Notes: a model not told the origin generated them from the sequence alone. 64,000 nt of DNA from Ptychodera flava (GCF_041260155.1 NC_091944.1:21440377-21504376), one strand, 5' to 3'; shown: positions 36,250-60,858, numbered from the stretch's first letter. Numbers and translations are program-made.

Positions 36250-37127
36250 CAGTCCGGGTTATGTCCATAGAGAGGATATTACGATTGACCAATCAGCGAA
36301 CCTGCCGCCGCCAACGTCAAGAATAATTAACCATGCAATCCTTGGCTCGCAGATTGTAATGAGATGGGAACTTTCGGCAGATTTAACCCTTTATTTTTAG
36401 CACTAGGTAGTTTTTAGATGTAGACGTTATGCACAATGTTCAGTACGGTCGAGATGGCGACTGACATTGGTGGTTATTACATCGAATATTATTCTTTGGA
36501 TGATTTTCCTGGCCAGGTACCGCTCCTCGAAATCAGGATTTGACCCTTGTAAATTTACAGCAAGTTATTTGTCGCCAAATATGGCCTATTTTTGGTCAAA
36601 TTTATTTAACCTTTCCATCTGTAGCATGGAGAATGTTTCAAGCTTTGCAACGATGGTTAACTGTTCTTGTCAATGATCGGAGCACGATGGAGCACGATTT
36701 TTTCGATCACCATGCATTTCCCGGTACGATTGACCCTTCGCTCAGAAAAACGCGCGCAGAATCAATCGCCGAGAAGTTAACCAGAAGCTGGTAAAGAGTA
36801 CGAAAAACGTCAAATAACTCTTTGTCGAACATGGTCTAGGGTAAAGAAACTCAGAAAACTATTCCTGAAGAAATCCTTACAATTTTTAACACGGTAGAAC
36901 GTCGCAAATTGACTCGACACCTCCGGGTAGCCAACATTCTCAATCGGTCACGGTGGATCTGTCAGGTCCGATCGCGATCTCAGCATAACATTTCAAAGTG
37001 AACCCACTTAACCTTTAACCGTCATTACATATACAGTATGTGATTGGTTCTTGCCTTAACCTCATTACATATACGGTACGCCATTGGCTTTTCCCAACTA
37101 TCCTCTATATGGACATAACCCGGACTG
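36250..37127. mobile_element. hAT-like non-autonomous DNA element, 878 bp
   Basis: Begins CAGTCCGGGTTATGTCCATA and ends in the reverse complement; the inverted repeat is about 30 bp. The same pentamer TTTAC flanks both sides (left 36245-36249, right 37128-37132), consistent with a target duplication. CAG...CTG ends are typical of hAT, though hAT duplications are usually 8 bp. No transposase is seen. It lies just beyond the truncated 5' end of the LINE. Confidence 0.65.
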
Positions 37128-37954
37128 TTTACCGGTGAATGTCTAAGCCATTCAACTCACAGTCAATCGAGTTACAACGACTTCAGATAGCTGGGTATTG
37201 AGCTGTAAAAAGGGATCCACAAATAACTTATTGAAGAAAAAGACAATGAAACAAGTCAAGTAAGTAATTAGAGGTAACTATTCCAAGAATAACATAGGAT
37301 TTGCGATACACATGAAACAGAGTCACTATGTGAGTAGCTTTGGTAAGTAGCGAAACATAGCGGTCGCTATTCGCGATAACCACAGTTTTAGCTGGCATAT
37401 ACCACAAGGCGCCTAGTTGACCGTTACTTAGTCTCGAGCGAATTGTCGTCCTAGGTACAGTTTATGACGCAAAAGAAGAGAATCGTCTTTTAGTCTTCGT
37501 TACTCGAGGTACATGACATAATTCTAACACACCACAGCGAAGTAAGAATTCCAAATCATTCGACCCGATTCCCTGTAAGCTCCACAATCGCCATCGATAA
37601 CAATTGGTTTTGACCAAACTGGAAGAGAATGTGCCTCGTAAGAGATTTTCAAATCCTCAAACCCTTGCGGTATGCTAATAGCCTATAACATGGTCATTTG
37701 ACATGTGTTAAATCGTTTAAAACCGGCGATAGAAGATGAAGTATTCGTCCTCTTGCCTCTGTGAAACTTGATGTTTCCACGGACTGAAACGGCAGCCTTG
37801 TCGGTCATATCGGTCAAATTTGAGGCAGTGTGCTCATCTGATCAAAAAATTTGCACCATGTTCCCCGATTTGTATTCTTGACTACGGACGAGAATAGTCT
37901 AAAGTTTCCAAAGCAAATTTGTGAGCAAAACTTCAAAATTTCAAAATTAATTTA
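37128..37954. other. Intergenic, no gene recognised
   Basis: No coding motif, RNA gene or paired repeat recognised. Confidence 0.5.
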
Positions 37955-38279
37955 AAGGGACAAAGTCGGCCATTTTTCATGAAGTTTGTTTGATACATGA
38001 TACTTCTTATATTGTTTGACATGTCAAAAGATACTGAATGAAAGGGTGACCATATATTCGACCCCAGTTTTAGACAAATTAAATGAAACAATATCGCAAA
38101 AATGAATTAATGGTCATGACCATTAATTCATTTTCGCGATGGTTTCATTGATCGTGTCTGAAGCTGGGGTCGAATATATGCATGGTCATCCATTCATTCA
38201 GTATCTTTTGACATGTCAAACAATATAAGTAGTATCTTGTATCAAACAAAATTCATAAAAATGGCCGACTTTGTCCCTT
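37955..38279. mobile_element. Palindromic MITE family M2, copy 2 (325 bp)
   Basis: Same palindrome as 19723-20052, including the centre 'taatggtcatgaccatta' and ends AAGGGACAAAGTCGGCCA. Flanked by TA (37953-37954 and 38280-38281), and here no TTAA is present on the right, which supports a TA duplication. Confidence 0.8.
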
Positions 38280-39177
38280 TACAATTTCCAGGTACATAAT
38301 CAGTCTTAGTGAAGAAGTATGAAAAGAAAATCCAGCAAAATACACTTTTTAGATTAATTTTATTAAAAAAACGGTCGATTTAATTATTCATTATATTGAA
38401 AGGAGCAGACCAAAAGAAGTCCGTATTTACATTCTCTGTACAAAACACAAGTGTTCAACATATCAACAGGTGGTCTGTCGTCACATATGATAATTAGAAA
38501 GCACCGGGTACGTGGACGTTATCGCTATCGAGTCACGTGTATAAACTTGCGGTTCCTTATGAAGGTCTGAACTCTTGACACCATGTCAAAATATGACGTC
38601 ACAGCTAGACTATCAAACTTTCCCTGGCAATAGAAATCAAGCTCATTTTCAGTTCACCTTTGAATAATCCATGATTTCAGAACCATGTTCGGTTTGCAAC
38701 TTTTAAACATTCGATGTGAAAATTTCGCTCACCAAGAAGCCTAATTGGTCCACACTTCTATTGTTGACCTATAAAGGTAGCTTAGTCTACAAGACTTCCA
38801 TAACAAAAATAAATCATAAGATAAATTTCATGTAAAATTTCGGTGAAAAAAAATACTGATTCTTGTTCTCTTGGATAGTAATCACGTCAATTATACAACA
38901 GATGGCTGTCTTTTTGGCCGTCTGTACGCATAATAGCCAGTTTTCCGTGTCATCAGGACTGACTCCGAAAACCATTTGAACAAGAACGAAAACTGTATTG
39001 GTTCCGAAGTCCAGCGTTGAGTCACTGTACGTGTTAAGAAACCATCGGTTGTTGGCAAAGACACATGTAGCTCTTTTTCTTCAAGTTCGCCATTATTCAG
39101 ATGATATATTTGATGCAAACTGGTACAAAAGGTGAAAAGTTAGCTTTTAAAGCATCTTTCAATCGTTCAGAGAAAGA
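38280..39177. other. Possible 3' part of a minus-strand gene
   Basis: Minus-strand 38891-39118 is open for about 75 codons ('ELHVSLPTTDGFLTRTVTQR', 'KTGYYAYRRPKRQPSVV'-stop) and a minus-strand AATAAA occurs near 38360. Its frame does not join that of the exon at 39178-39474 through any donor and acceptor I can see, so the link is unproven. Confidence 0.25.
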
Positions 39178-39553
39178 CTAGCTGACCTTTTTTTCGAGAC
39201 AGCATTTCCCAAAGGCAAAAACTTTATGCAAGTGCGCAACTTTCGGACTGCGCTTTTCGTGGTTCGGGCGATGGTCCTGGAATGTCACCATGACCGCCGG
39301 CCCGTTCCTTTGTACGGTCACTGGACAGTTATCCGCGATGGAGATATGAGTTTTCCAGTTCCTTTTCTCAAGCGCAGATCGGATGATTATTTTCGGAAAC
39401 ATCTTGGTAAATTTCCTTGCAGAGAAAGAGTTTAAATTCCCATAGCAATACTCCACAAATCCGCCAATCGGGTTCTTCACAAGGTACAGAAGAATATGAT
39501 ACAAATGTATATATAGTTGGCGTTAGTGGCGCTCTTACCGACGTACTTCCCAT
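39178..39553 (-). CDS. Possible small unrecognised gene, two exons
   Basis: Exon 1 (39539-39553) codes MGSTS and ends at donor GTAAGAG. Exon 2 (39474-39178) follows acceptor 'tgtaccttgtgaag' and reads in phase through 'NPIGGFVEYCYGNLNSFSAR', 'IADNCPVTVQRNGPAVMVTF' and 'EKCC'-like residues to a stop, about 103 aa in all. No signal peptide or TM segment and no family is recognised. A YY1-type motif (CCGCCATCTTG on this strand) lies 190 bases upstream, as in many housekeeping promoters. The opposite strand is also open in part, so this is tentative. A downstream open stretch at 38891-39118 might belong to it. Confidence 0.3.
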
Positions 39554-39742
39554 TCAGTCTAAAATCCGCAGCACCCCGCGGGGTGCCTACGCAAACTTGA
39601 ACACGTCGGTCAAGTCAACAAATTCGTAGCACACAACGGAGAGAGACGAACGCCTGCGTACTTCTCCTCAGAGTTGGGTCGTCCGTATAATTTGAAGTGG
39701 TGACGCGCCCTTCGAAAAGTGACAAAAACAACTGATGGCAAA

Positions 39743-39753
39743 CAAGATGGCGG
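39743..39753 (+). promoter_or_regulatory. YY1-type motif CAAGATGGCGG
   Basis: Exact YY1-like core in a locally GC-richer spot. On the plus strand its ATG (39747) opens a 48-codon frame 'MAVTTKAKPIKNQNRVYDIL'. On the minus strand it precedes the possible gene at 39178-39553. It may mark a bidirectional promoter. Confidence 0.35.
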
Positions 39754-40134
39754 TCACGACTAAAGCAAAACCAATTAAAAACCAAAACAGAGTGTATGAC
39801 ATTCTAGACTTCGCTCAGAGTAAAGTCTTTCACATATTTACTGTTCATGGATACCACCAACTTCAGCGTTCCTCATTTCAATGTCGTTCGTAAACCTGAA
39901 AAAACCAAGACACCGAAAGATGACGTTGAATAGTGAGAATATTCTGAGACTCTTGAACTTCATATTTGCTCTCTCGACAAGATTATTGATATTTGATTAT
40001 ATTTAATTGTATCAAAAGAGAGTAAAAGGCACAGATTTGACTAATGTTTGACTTGTGTATATGAGAATACAAATAATGTGAATCTTGAAACTACTTATTC
40101 TAATGGCACCTGGTCAGAAATTAGATGAAGGCAC

Positions 40135-40252
<118 letters not shown>

Positions 40253-40377
40253 GTGTGAGATTCACAATCAATATTTTGCTACAAGAAAAATGCAGGTGTT
40301 TGCTTGAAAATAAGTCACAGAGGTAATTTTAATTCATAATTTAGTAAAGTCGTTGGGGGCTCATACAGGGTGTTAAA

Positions 40378-40745
40378 TAATAATAATAATATTTAATTCT
40401 TAAAAAAACGCACTCCACAAACGTCTCAGTGCGATGAACACAAGTGTTTAACAGATTTAAAAAACAGCTAAAAACTCAAAAAACTAGAATTAGGAGTAAA
40501 ACTTCATAAAAAGGTGCGTTTTCAAACAACGTTTAAAAGAAGTTACATTTCTGGCACAACGAATTTCTGTAGGCAGTGCATTCCACGGCAAAGGAGCACA
40601 TACCGAAAATGCTCTCTGACCGTAGGACTTATTAAAATAGCCGCGAGGAGGAGTTACACGCAATGTCTCAGAAGATCGCAGATTTCTTGTAGGTACATAC
40701 AGATCAATTAAATCGGTCAGATAAAGCGTTACATTGCATCACCTC
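40378..40745 (-). mobile_element. LINE 3'-end fragment with (TTA)n tail
   Basis: Minus-strand translation gives the typical LINE ORF2 C-terminus 'GQRAFSVCAPLPWNALPTEI' followed by 'SFKRCLKTHLFMKFYS'-stop, then an AT-rich UTR and a short ATT repeat tail. The rest of the element is absent, so it is a 5'-truncated insertion of a CR1/L2-like LINE, from a different subfamily than 34271-36210. Confidence 0.75.
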
Positions 40746-40919
40746 TAACAATCTTAAAAGTAGTCAATAAAATGTTGAAATATATTTTGAAATGTAAATC
40801 AAAGTAGTGTGTTTATACGAACGATAATACAGGCCTGAAGATCGAGGGTCACGTAGGGGCCATAAAAATGGCCAACGCCGATTTCATATTTAAGGACGTG
40901 AGGAATGTTCTGTACTTTT

Positions 40920-41170
40920 CGATGTGTGAGACTTGGAACTTCTCACTGGTCACTGGTGAAACTCAACTTCCACTGGTCACTCGTGAAATTCAGTCTTGAG
41001 CCTCATTACATCAGTGACCAGTGAGGATTCCAAGCCTCATCAGTGGACAGTGAGATTTTCCTGTATCTCCAATGACAATCAGGCTCCAATGCAATTCTTA
41101 CCATAGGTTGGTACAGAATTTCTCACCTGATAGCGGTGGGAATGACAGCAGAGTCTCACCATTGGTGAGA
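40920..41170. repeat. Cluster of CACTGGTCACTGGTGA-type direct and inverted motifs
   Basis: Within 250 bases the motif CACTGGTCAC and its complement GTGACCAGTG recur at least four times, with related 'tctcaccattggtgag'. This could fold or be a decayed tandem array. No gene seen. Confidence 0.45.
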
Positions 41171-46602
<5,432 letters not shown>

Positions 46603-46922
46603 AGGCTCTACGCGCCCCGTAAATGAAAGGTTTAAACTTTTGTTCAGACTTTCTGTAATTCCCTGACGAAACCGACAATAAAAAAACAGGGTCACTGTGC
46701 AAAATTTGTTACTAGAGTAACACATAACCCAACATTTGCCGAAATTTGAAAATAAAAATGGCCGCCATCCCCGCTTTCTCAAATTTAATTTTGAAATCAA
46801 AATTTCAATATTTACAAAACAAACCAACTTTAATAACGCCATGAGCTTCAGAGGTGGTAGACTAACAGGTAATGCAAAAGTTAAAGACTCCTAAAGGCCT
46901 ACCTGTCCCCGAAGTGCATTAA
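46603..46922. mobile_element. MITE family M1, diverged copy
   Basis: Starts AGGCTCTACGCGCCCCG after TA, has 'aaacttttgttcagactttc' and 'aaatggccgccatcccc' as in copy 1, and ends near 'ctgtccccgaagtgcatt'. The right end is approximate. Confidence 0.55.
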
Positions 46923-47029
46923 AACACCTGTAATTTTTATCAAGTGCAACGAACTATCGAATCTGCAGATTTTAGTAACGAGTTTATTGTAACTGATTAA
47001 TCGCTTCCGGAAATCCATCCGTTGCTTTA

Positions 47030-47217
47030 AAGGTATACTGTCACCTGTTCCAATTTTGCCACAGTTACCATGGAAAGAGAAAATCTAATCAATCACAGAT
47101 TTTAAGCGGGTGGCCGCTTTTCAAAAAACAGCGCCCTCACATTGGTATTTCGAATACCAAGGAACGCTCCTTTGACCATATATGGGCATATTTGGATTAC
47201 AGGTGACTGTATACCTT
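47030..47217. mobile_element. MITE family M3, copy 1 (188 bp)
   Basis: Ends AAGGTATACTGTCACCTGT and its near complement ACAGGTGACTGTATACCTT, with TA flanks. The interior 'ttccatttt..gccacagttaccatgg' and 'agcgccctcacat' are shared with copies at 54657 and 59793, both inside GH9-2 introns. Confidence 0.8.
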
Positions 47218-48004
47218 TAAGTCCCTAAAGTATTGGATGAAAACCGTGAATTCCGGCGGTTGTGAAAATTTCACATGAACACCAGGATTGCTAAGACGAT
47301 GAGAAGTCTTGTTTCTAGAATACAGAACAGGAGAGATGGAATTTTAACACATCTCTGAAGTGGATCGGATTTCATAGTCAAAGAGTCAGAATCAAAGTCA
47401 ATATGGATATTTGCATCGAAGGGTGTGCACTGTTAATACAGGATCCAAACTGACTGGTCTTAAACATGGACGGCCAACATGTGTCTTAAAAATGTTGTTG
47501 CGATTCTAATGCTGGACCAAAGGTCCCACTATTCAAGAATCGTTGAGCTGAAATCGAAGTGAACAAAAAGAAACACTCTTAAATAAAACAAAGAGACACC
47601 GAACAAAAGAACGGAGCATTGTTGAAGTTTTGACGTGTGTTCACCATGGCAACGTCCTTCGCCCCAAGTATGGCTTTAGAAGTCATTTATGTGGATTTGC
47701 AGGTGTGAAAGTTACACAAATCTATTTAGAGTCGGTTGGTGACTCGTGCCACAAAACATGTTCCTTGGTAAACAACTTACTATTTTTTGTGGAAACGATC
47801 GAGTTGCAAATGAAGGATTAGACAAACATAATAGCAATGATAGTTTAATATGCAAACCTAATAATTTAAACTGCTTTGGTTACCAAACACATCCGTCACG
47901 TCTGTATAAGCACTGCTGATCGCGACGCCTCCTGCAATGAACGACTGATCACGACGTCGCTTGCTTCGGACAACAACGGAGCCATTCAACTGGAGCGGTT
48001 ATAA
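47218..48004. other. Intergenic, no gene recognised
   Basis: No convincing open frame. The TAA target duplication of the next element lies at 48002-48004. Confidence 0.5.
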
Positions 48005-48471
48005 GGGACTGGACGAAAATTAGCAGGGGGGAGGGCCGGGGGGATTTCGCAAGGGAGGGGCCAAAAAATCATGACCATCCCCCAAAATTTGGTCCAAAAA
48101 TTTATGACCCTCCCCAAAGCAAGGCTGAAAAATTTGTGACCCTCCCCCAGTTTCAAAACTTGCTATATCTCTAATATGTAAGTAATAGGAATTGTTCATC
48201 GCACTCAGTGCAGTGAGCTTGATTTACAATAAGACAACCCCCAAAGTTGTCAAGTCAAGATGTTCATGTGACAGATAATTATACTTTTGTTCAGATTTCC
48301 AGGTGAATAACTTCAGAGAATGAAATCATGAACGAATCATTTTTTTCTCCCAGAATATTTCTGAACACTGAAACTACTTTTTGACGTGTGACGGATATTT
48401 ATAAAGATTAAGTGACCCCCCTCTGAGCTGATTGAAAAATACATGACCCCCCCCCCCTTGCAGTTTTCAAA

Positions 48472-48536
48472 TTTGAGGTGACCCCCCCCCCTGGATTTTG
48501 CCGGCCCACCCCCGGCCATAATAACTGAACGCTCCC
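48472..48536. mobile_element. Solo transposon terminus inside the 3.7-kb element
   Basis: In reverse complement it starts GGGAGCGTTCAGTTATTA and runs into a G-rich block, and is followed by TAA. It matches the terminus at about 520-587. No matching left end was found nearby. Confidence 0.4.
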
Positions 48537-48698
48537 TAAATCGATCGACTGGATTCTTGAAACACAAAAACTGTACCGGGCCATGTAATTGCTGGTAAGT
48601 CGCTAAATTTTACCTCCGGACAACTCCCGTGACACCGCCATTTTGAAGGCTATTCCTCAGTACGAATAACAATGACGTATTGGTTTAAAAGGAAAGTA

Positions 48699-48740
48699 TG
48701 CGCATGCTTCAACTTCAAGCTGTACACTTTGAAGATGGCG
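48699..48740 (+). promoter_or_regulatory. NRF1-like and YY1-like motifs within the 3.7-kb element
   Basis: TGCGCATGC at 48699-48707 and AAGATGGCG at 48732-48740, in a CpG-richer patch. The pair resembles a housekeeping promoter and may drive a noncoding transcript from the element; a donor-like 'gtaagtat' follows at about 48843. Confidence 0.35.
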
Positions 48741-48954
48741 CTGGCACAGGACTTGTTCGTAAAAAAAACATTGGGCTAATTATCAGCCGTAGATAGGACC
48801 GATGTTGACTTTACAAGTTAGGAAGCCAGTCGATCGATTTTTGTAAGTATTCCCTTGATTAAGTTGAAGTTTTAATCTCGAGGATGGCCAATAACCGTTA
48901 ATTTTGTCTAATTTAAAAATTATTTTCCAAATACTTTCGTACCTTAGACTGTGT

Positions 48955-49265
48955 ACAATACAGCCGAGCAGCCGCAGCCGTGTTCTGGGCGCTGCTCACT
49001 GTATGTCTCAAAAGCTGCCTGCATGATTTCCGTTCGCACAGTTATCAATAAAATGCATGTTTCAACATTAAAATTGTAGACAAGTGATTTTAAAATTCGC
49101 CATTTGTATAAAGTTAGTAACGTTAACAGTAGAGCTGAGCGGCCACAGCCGTGCACGGGGCACTGTTCCAATGTATGTCTAAATAGCTGCCCGCAGGCTT
49201 TCTGTTTGCACAGATTTTAATAAAATGCATGTTTCAACATCAAAATTACAGACAAGTTATTTATA
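48955..49265. repeat. Tandem duplication, period about 175 bp
   Basis: Two imperfect copies share 'gccgcagccgtg'/'gccacagccgtg', 'atgtatgtct', 'aataaaatgcatgtttcaac' and 'acagacaag'. Both copies contain AATAAA on the plus strand. Confidence 0.65.
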
Positions 49266-51859
49266 AAGACGTTATGTACCTGTACCACAGGCCGTATAAC
49301 GCTGGTAACGCACAGCCCTGCCATGCAAAGCTCGGAGCTAGCACACTCTTTTGGTAGTACCGTGGTATCATATTGTGCTTTATGTAGCTGCAGTTCCGAA
49401 ACTAAAGGTTTTGCCTTTTTACGAGTTTAAGCTTTTAGTTTTTAGGGTTCGATCAAGTTGAGGTACAACGGCAATATTGCCCTATGCTAGGAGGATATGT
49501 GTTCCACTGTCGCTGCGCGAAGGCGACTTAGAAGAGCTCTCTCTACCCGGTGCATAGGCCTTCGCATTGCGAATGTGGTTGCACCTGTGTGTGATGAGTA
49601 TGCCGTTGTTGGAGGCAATCAAAGCAGCCAATAGCTGAATACTCTTACCATTCTCGTAGGGCTTCTCGTAGGCAGTCCAATTGTAGACTGCTACACCAAG
49701 TCAATGGTATATGTCATCTAAAGTAGGCAGTAAATATGTACCCTTTCTCTTTGGCTTTTAACTGCACATGTGGAATGTTGTGATTCAACAGGCTGTCCAA
49801 TAATTCCAATAATAAATGCCCAAATTGGCTCATAATGGAATAGAGCACACTTATACTCCATTAAGAGTGGTTGTAATAATAATGCTCTTCAAATGTTTTC
49901 TTTTATATTAATGCACATGTGCCTGCCATTTTTTCTTAGGAATTATAATTGAACATTTATCAAAATATCAGTGAAATTCATAATTTTGGAATGTATCACA
50001 TTGACAATTGAGGGAATACTGGAAACTCAATGTGACACTGATCTCCACAACAATGTTATATGGTCATGTACAATGTATTGAGCAGTTCAATCTCTACATG
50101 GGGAAGAAATATGGGAAAGTATATTTAAAATGTGTTCCTTTTAGAGATATAGAACTACATATGTGTGTGCATGACCCCATTGTTCACTGGATTTTATAAT
50201 ATTCCCGATAGACCTTGTAGTCAGAGAACTGAAAATACCTGTACATGTGCTCATTGCACTCATATCAAATCCAGTTTTACAAAATGTACTATGTATTCCA
50301 GTAGACAATTAGAAGTTTTGGTCATGTTGCCCTGTTTGTGGAGAAAGGTCAACAGAAAGGCTATGCCTATTCAAGCAATAATTTAAGCAAACAATTTAAA
50401 GTATGGTCATAGATAGAATGCTATTGTGTGAAATTATGATGTTTTAACATTGATAATACTTTGTCAATTCTTTGTGCCTCGTTTCTTTGCATTTTAAACA
50501 TATCACGGAAAGCAGCCTAGATAATAGAGGATAGACTGATCCTGATTTGACACAGAAGTGGCAAACACTATTTCATGACCAATCAAGTCTCCATATTCTA
50601 AAATGACATGGGGATTTCACCATATTTAATCAAGTTCAATCTGAATACGTGATCAACATGGCTGATTCACTGTATAAATTACCCATTAAATTTCAGCAAA
50701 TGTCATATATCCTGCCTTCACAACACAAATGAACACTATCCATTCCAAAGATAGTACCCACGTGGTAAAGCCAATATAAACTTGAAAAAATGCCACAAGT
50801 AGCCATACCAATCAGATGACTGTACCTAAATATTTAAGTATACTAAAATCACTTTTCTGGAATCATTATTATAAAATATCACACCAAAGCTTGCTCTTAA
50901 TTTCAAACAATAGTATCTAGTCTAAAAACTAAAATTCATGTACCTAAAAAGTGACTGATGCAGGGTGGAGCTTGGCCTTAAACTTTAAAGGGAAGTGGCT
51001 AATGCAAGAGAGGGAACTTTTGTTGATCAACAAAATGTGGAATGAGAAATAATATTGTCAAATAGTTAGGTTCAAGATTGACTACATCAGTAGAACAATC
51101 TAAGATATTGTGGTAATATCCAGCAGTGTTTTAGTTAAGGGCGGTACGTAGGTAAATGTTACCAGGGTTCCCCAGTCATTTTACCAGGGTTAGCTTGGTA
51201 TATCTGTGCAGTCATACTAGCGGACAACAGAAATTTTACCAGGGTTCCCAATGTTCCCCAACCTTAGCAAAAACACTGTCCAGTGTTTATTAACAAAACA
51301 CCACTACTTGTACAAAGTGCAGCCAAAATGCCACGAATCATAGTATCCCTTAAATATTGTGGGTTAGCTGAGGAACAATAGATTGGATTTGCTATAAACT
51401 TAATGGCGATAAGAATAGCAACAAGAGAGACAATCATATTTAAGATAATGGTGGGGAAGAGATACACAGAGAGTCGGGAATGAGCACTTAATAGAAAGTA
51501 AGAGGCAGTGTGCGAGTCATGTGACCATAATTGTCCATACAAACAATTTGTTTTCTATTTTTAGTGCACAGACAACAAGCCCAAAAATTTGTCACCCTCC
51601 CCCTTAGAGGAGCTCAAAAAATTGTGACCCTCCCCTAAACAGAGGCTCAAAAATTTGTAACCCTCCCCAAAATCCTCCGGCCCTTCCCCCCTGCTAATTT
51701 ACGTCCAGTCCCTAAGTCGCCCGGGGACCGTAGAGCTCAAAATTTTCAGTTCGGGCCAAGAACGTAAGAAAGGTATCAGAACTTGAAAATACAGTTATCA
51801 CCTTCATTAAGATGCATTGCGAGAGTATGGGCATGTACATGTGTTTTCTCTAAATGTTT

Positions 51860-52088
51860 AAGGTAAAAAATCGAAAATTTTATTTTTTTCCATATAGTTA
51901 ACACAGGAATGACGGCCTATCTGAATTTCACACATCGGCAAAATATTAGGAATTTATTTCTGTAGTACCGAACTTTGCACGGTGACCCCTGATCTTTACA
52001 CTTGATTTAGCAAGATAATGGTTAAAAGTTTCATTGAGGAATGCTGAGGAAAAGTGTAAAGCTGTCACTTTTGAGGTGTATACTACCT
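51860..52088. mobile_element. MITE family M1, short copy (229 bp)
   Basis: Starts AGGTAAAAAATCGAAAATTT and ends 'gtgtatactacct' with TA on each side. It has the family blocks 'aggaatgacggcct' and 'atcggcaaaat'. Confidence 0.6.
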
Positions 52089-52899
52089 TAACCAGAGCAG
52101 TGGTCGTATAGGTGGCGTCAAATCCGCAAGTAGTGAACATTGAATTCTTATAGCTTGCTAGGAAACTTTCATTATTTAGTCTAACCCAACATAGATAAGA
52201 CGACTTCACTTAGTAGTTCTATGGAAAAATCTTCTTTTTCATAACTTTTTTGACCATCTACGCAAATCGCGACGAAGCACGTAGTAAGAATTAAGTTGTG
52301 TCCCGTCGGGTTCTGTTATTTCTATTCAGAAATAAATGTCTCTGTCCTCGATGCAAATTCACTATTGTTTACATCACTGTTACAGTGGTACATTTTCTTG
52401 GACAAAATAATTTTGTGACCTTTGCGTTATTAGTGAATTGGTTCCTGCGTCTGCGATAATGGCTTCACATTGCTAATGTGCTTTCAGATTTCAATGACAC
52501 GTTTTGAGTGGTCTATTTCGTATAGCCTTCAATTATCATAATTATTCGCAGTATAAAGAGGGAGTGACCATTTCACTCAATCTTTTTTGCAAATAATTTG
52601 TTCCAGTGTACAACAAGAATTTTATATTGTGCACTACCATTGAGCAATATCAGACGTTCAGTAACGAAGGCTGTATATACGATAACAAACGGTATCGACG
52701 CTGTATAAGTCTGAACTTGTAGCGCAGGTGAGAGGTATTAAGGCGATAGTCAAGGAACCATTCCATCTGAAGGTATAATGCATCTCTAGGAAAGATATCT
52801 GGACTCTATAACTTTCACAAAACTTTGCTAGTCAGTGCTTTGTGTGTGGCGTTATTCTGAAGATTCCCGGTTTTGTTTTTTTATTATGAAAGAGAGTGT
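52089..52899. other. Intergenic, no gene recognised
   Basis: No coding motif or element end recognised. Confidence 0.5.
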
Positions 52900-53223
52900 T
52901 AACTTTGAGAAAATTCTAAAGTCTAAAATTTCCAAATTTTCTAGAGTAGGTCTAAATGAATTGTTGACCATCCTCTCCATTTGAAAGTCGAAAATTTAAT
53001 TTTCCCAAAAGACTATAAACAGAGAATCCTAACTTAGCCATTTTTATTTCAAATATCTGTATATTCTGGACAATTCGTTTCCCTAATCTCAAAATCTCAA
53101 GTGGTACCGTCACTTTTGATATTGATTCTTGATTATGAAATACAATGTTTAAAAGTTTCCATGGGTAAATTTTAAGCGAAAGTTCAACATTTTCCAATAA
53201 GAGGCATGCGCGTATTATTACCT
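52900..53223. mobile_element. MITE family M1, diverged copy
   Basis: Shares 'gattcttgattatgaaat' and 'atttcaaatatctg' blocks; the right end 'gcgtattattacct' is followed by TA. The left boundary is approximate. It lies just upstream of GH9-2. Confidence 0.5.
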
Positions 53224-53605
53224 TAAAGATAAGTGGTGTAAAAATTTCTGAGTTTGCACCCATGAACTGGTCTTACAGCTTTTGCATTGTTTTAAAAACT
53301 GTATTACTTGAAATTGAAGGATCTTCTTTCAATATGTATTTTATTGAAATCATTGTCATTGCCATTGTTTGTTGTGGTAGACTCTGAGATCAACAACGGT
53401 GACGTCAAGATCAATTATTATCATATTGTCTACGATCATATTTCAAAAATGTACAACGACCATCGCATGAGAGCGGATGTTCATGTATGTAAAATGATTT
53501 TGTCATTTCTGTCTCCTTCGTGTGGTTTGAATATCGACTTTCAAAATTGAGATAACCAAACCTACATAAGTTCTCATCTATTGTATATTTTTACTCTTCA
53601 CAGAA

Positions 53606-60858
<7,253 letters not shown>

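Larger units (their letters stand above)
48005..51712. mobile_element. 3.7-kb PIF/Harbinger-like element with inverted ends and TAA duplication
   Basis: The left end reads GGGACTGGACGAAAATTAGC and the right end, in reverse complement, GGGACTGGACGTAAATTAGC; similarity continues for about 35 bp. TAA flanks both sides (48002-48004, 51713-51715), the 3-bp duplication typical of PIF/Harbinger. Just inside both ends are repeats of 'aaaatttgtgaccctcccc' in opposite orientation. No transposase is recognised, so it is non-autonomous. Inside lie a promoter-like island (48699-48740), a tandem duplication (48955-49265) and another element's terminus (48472-48536). Confidence 0.75.
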
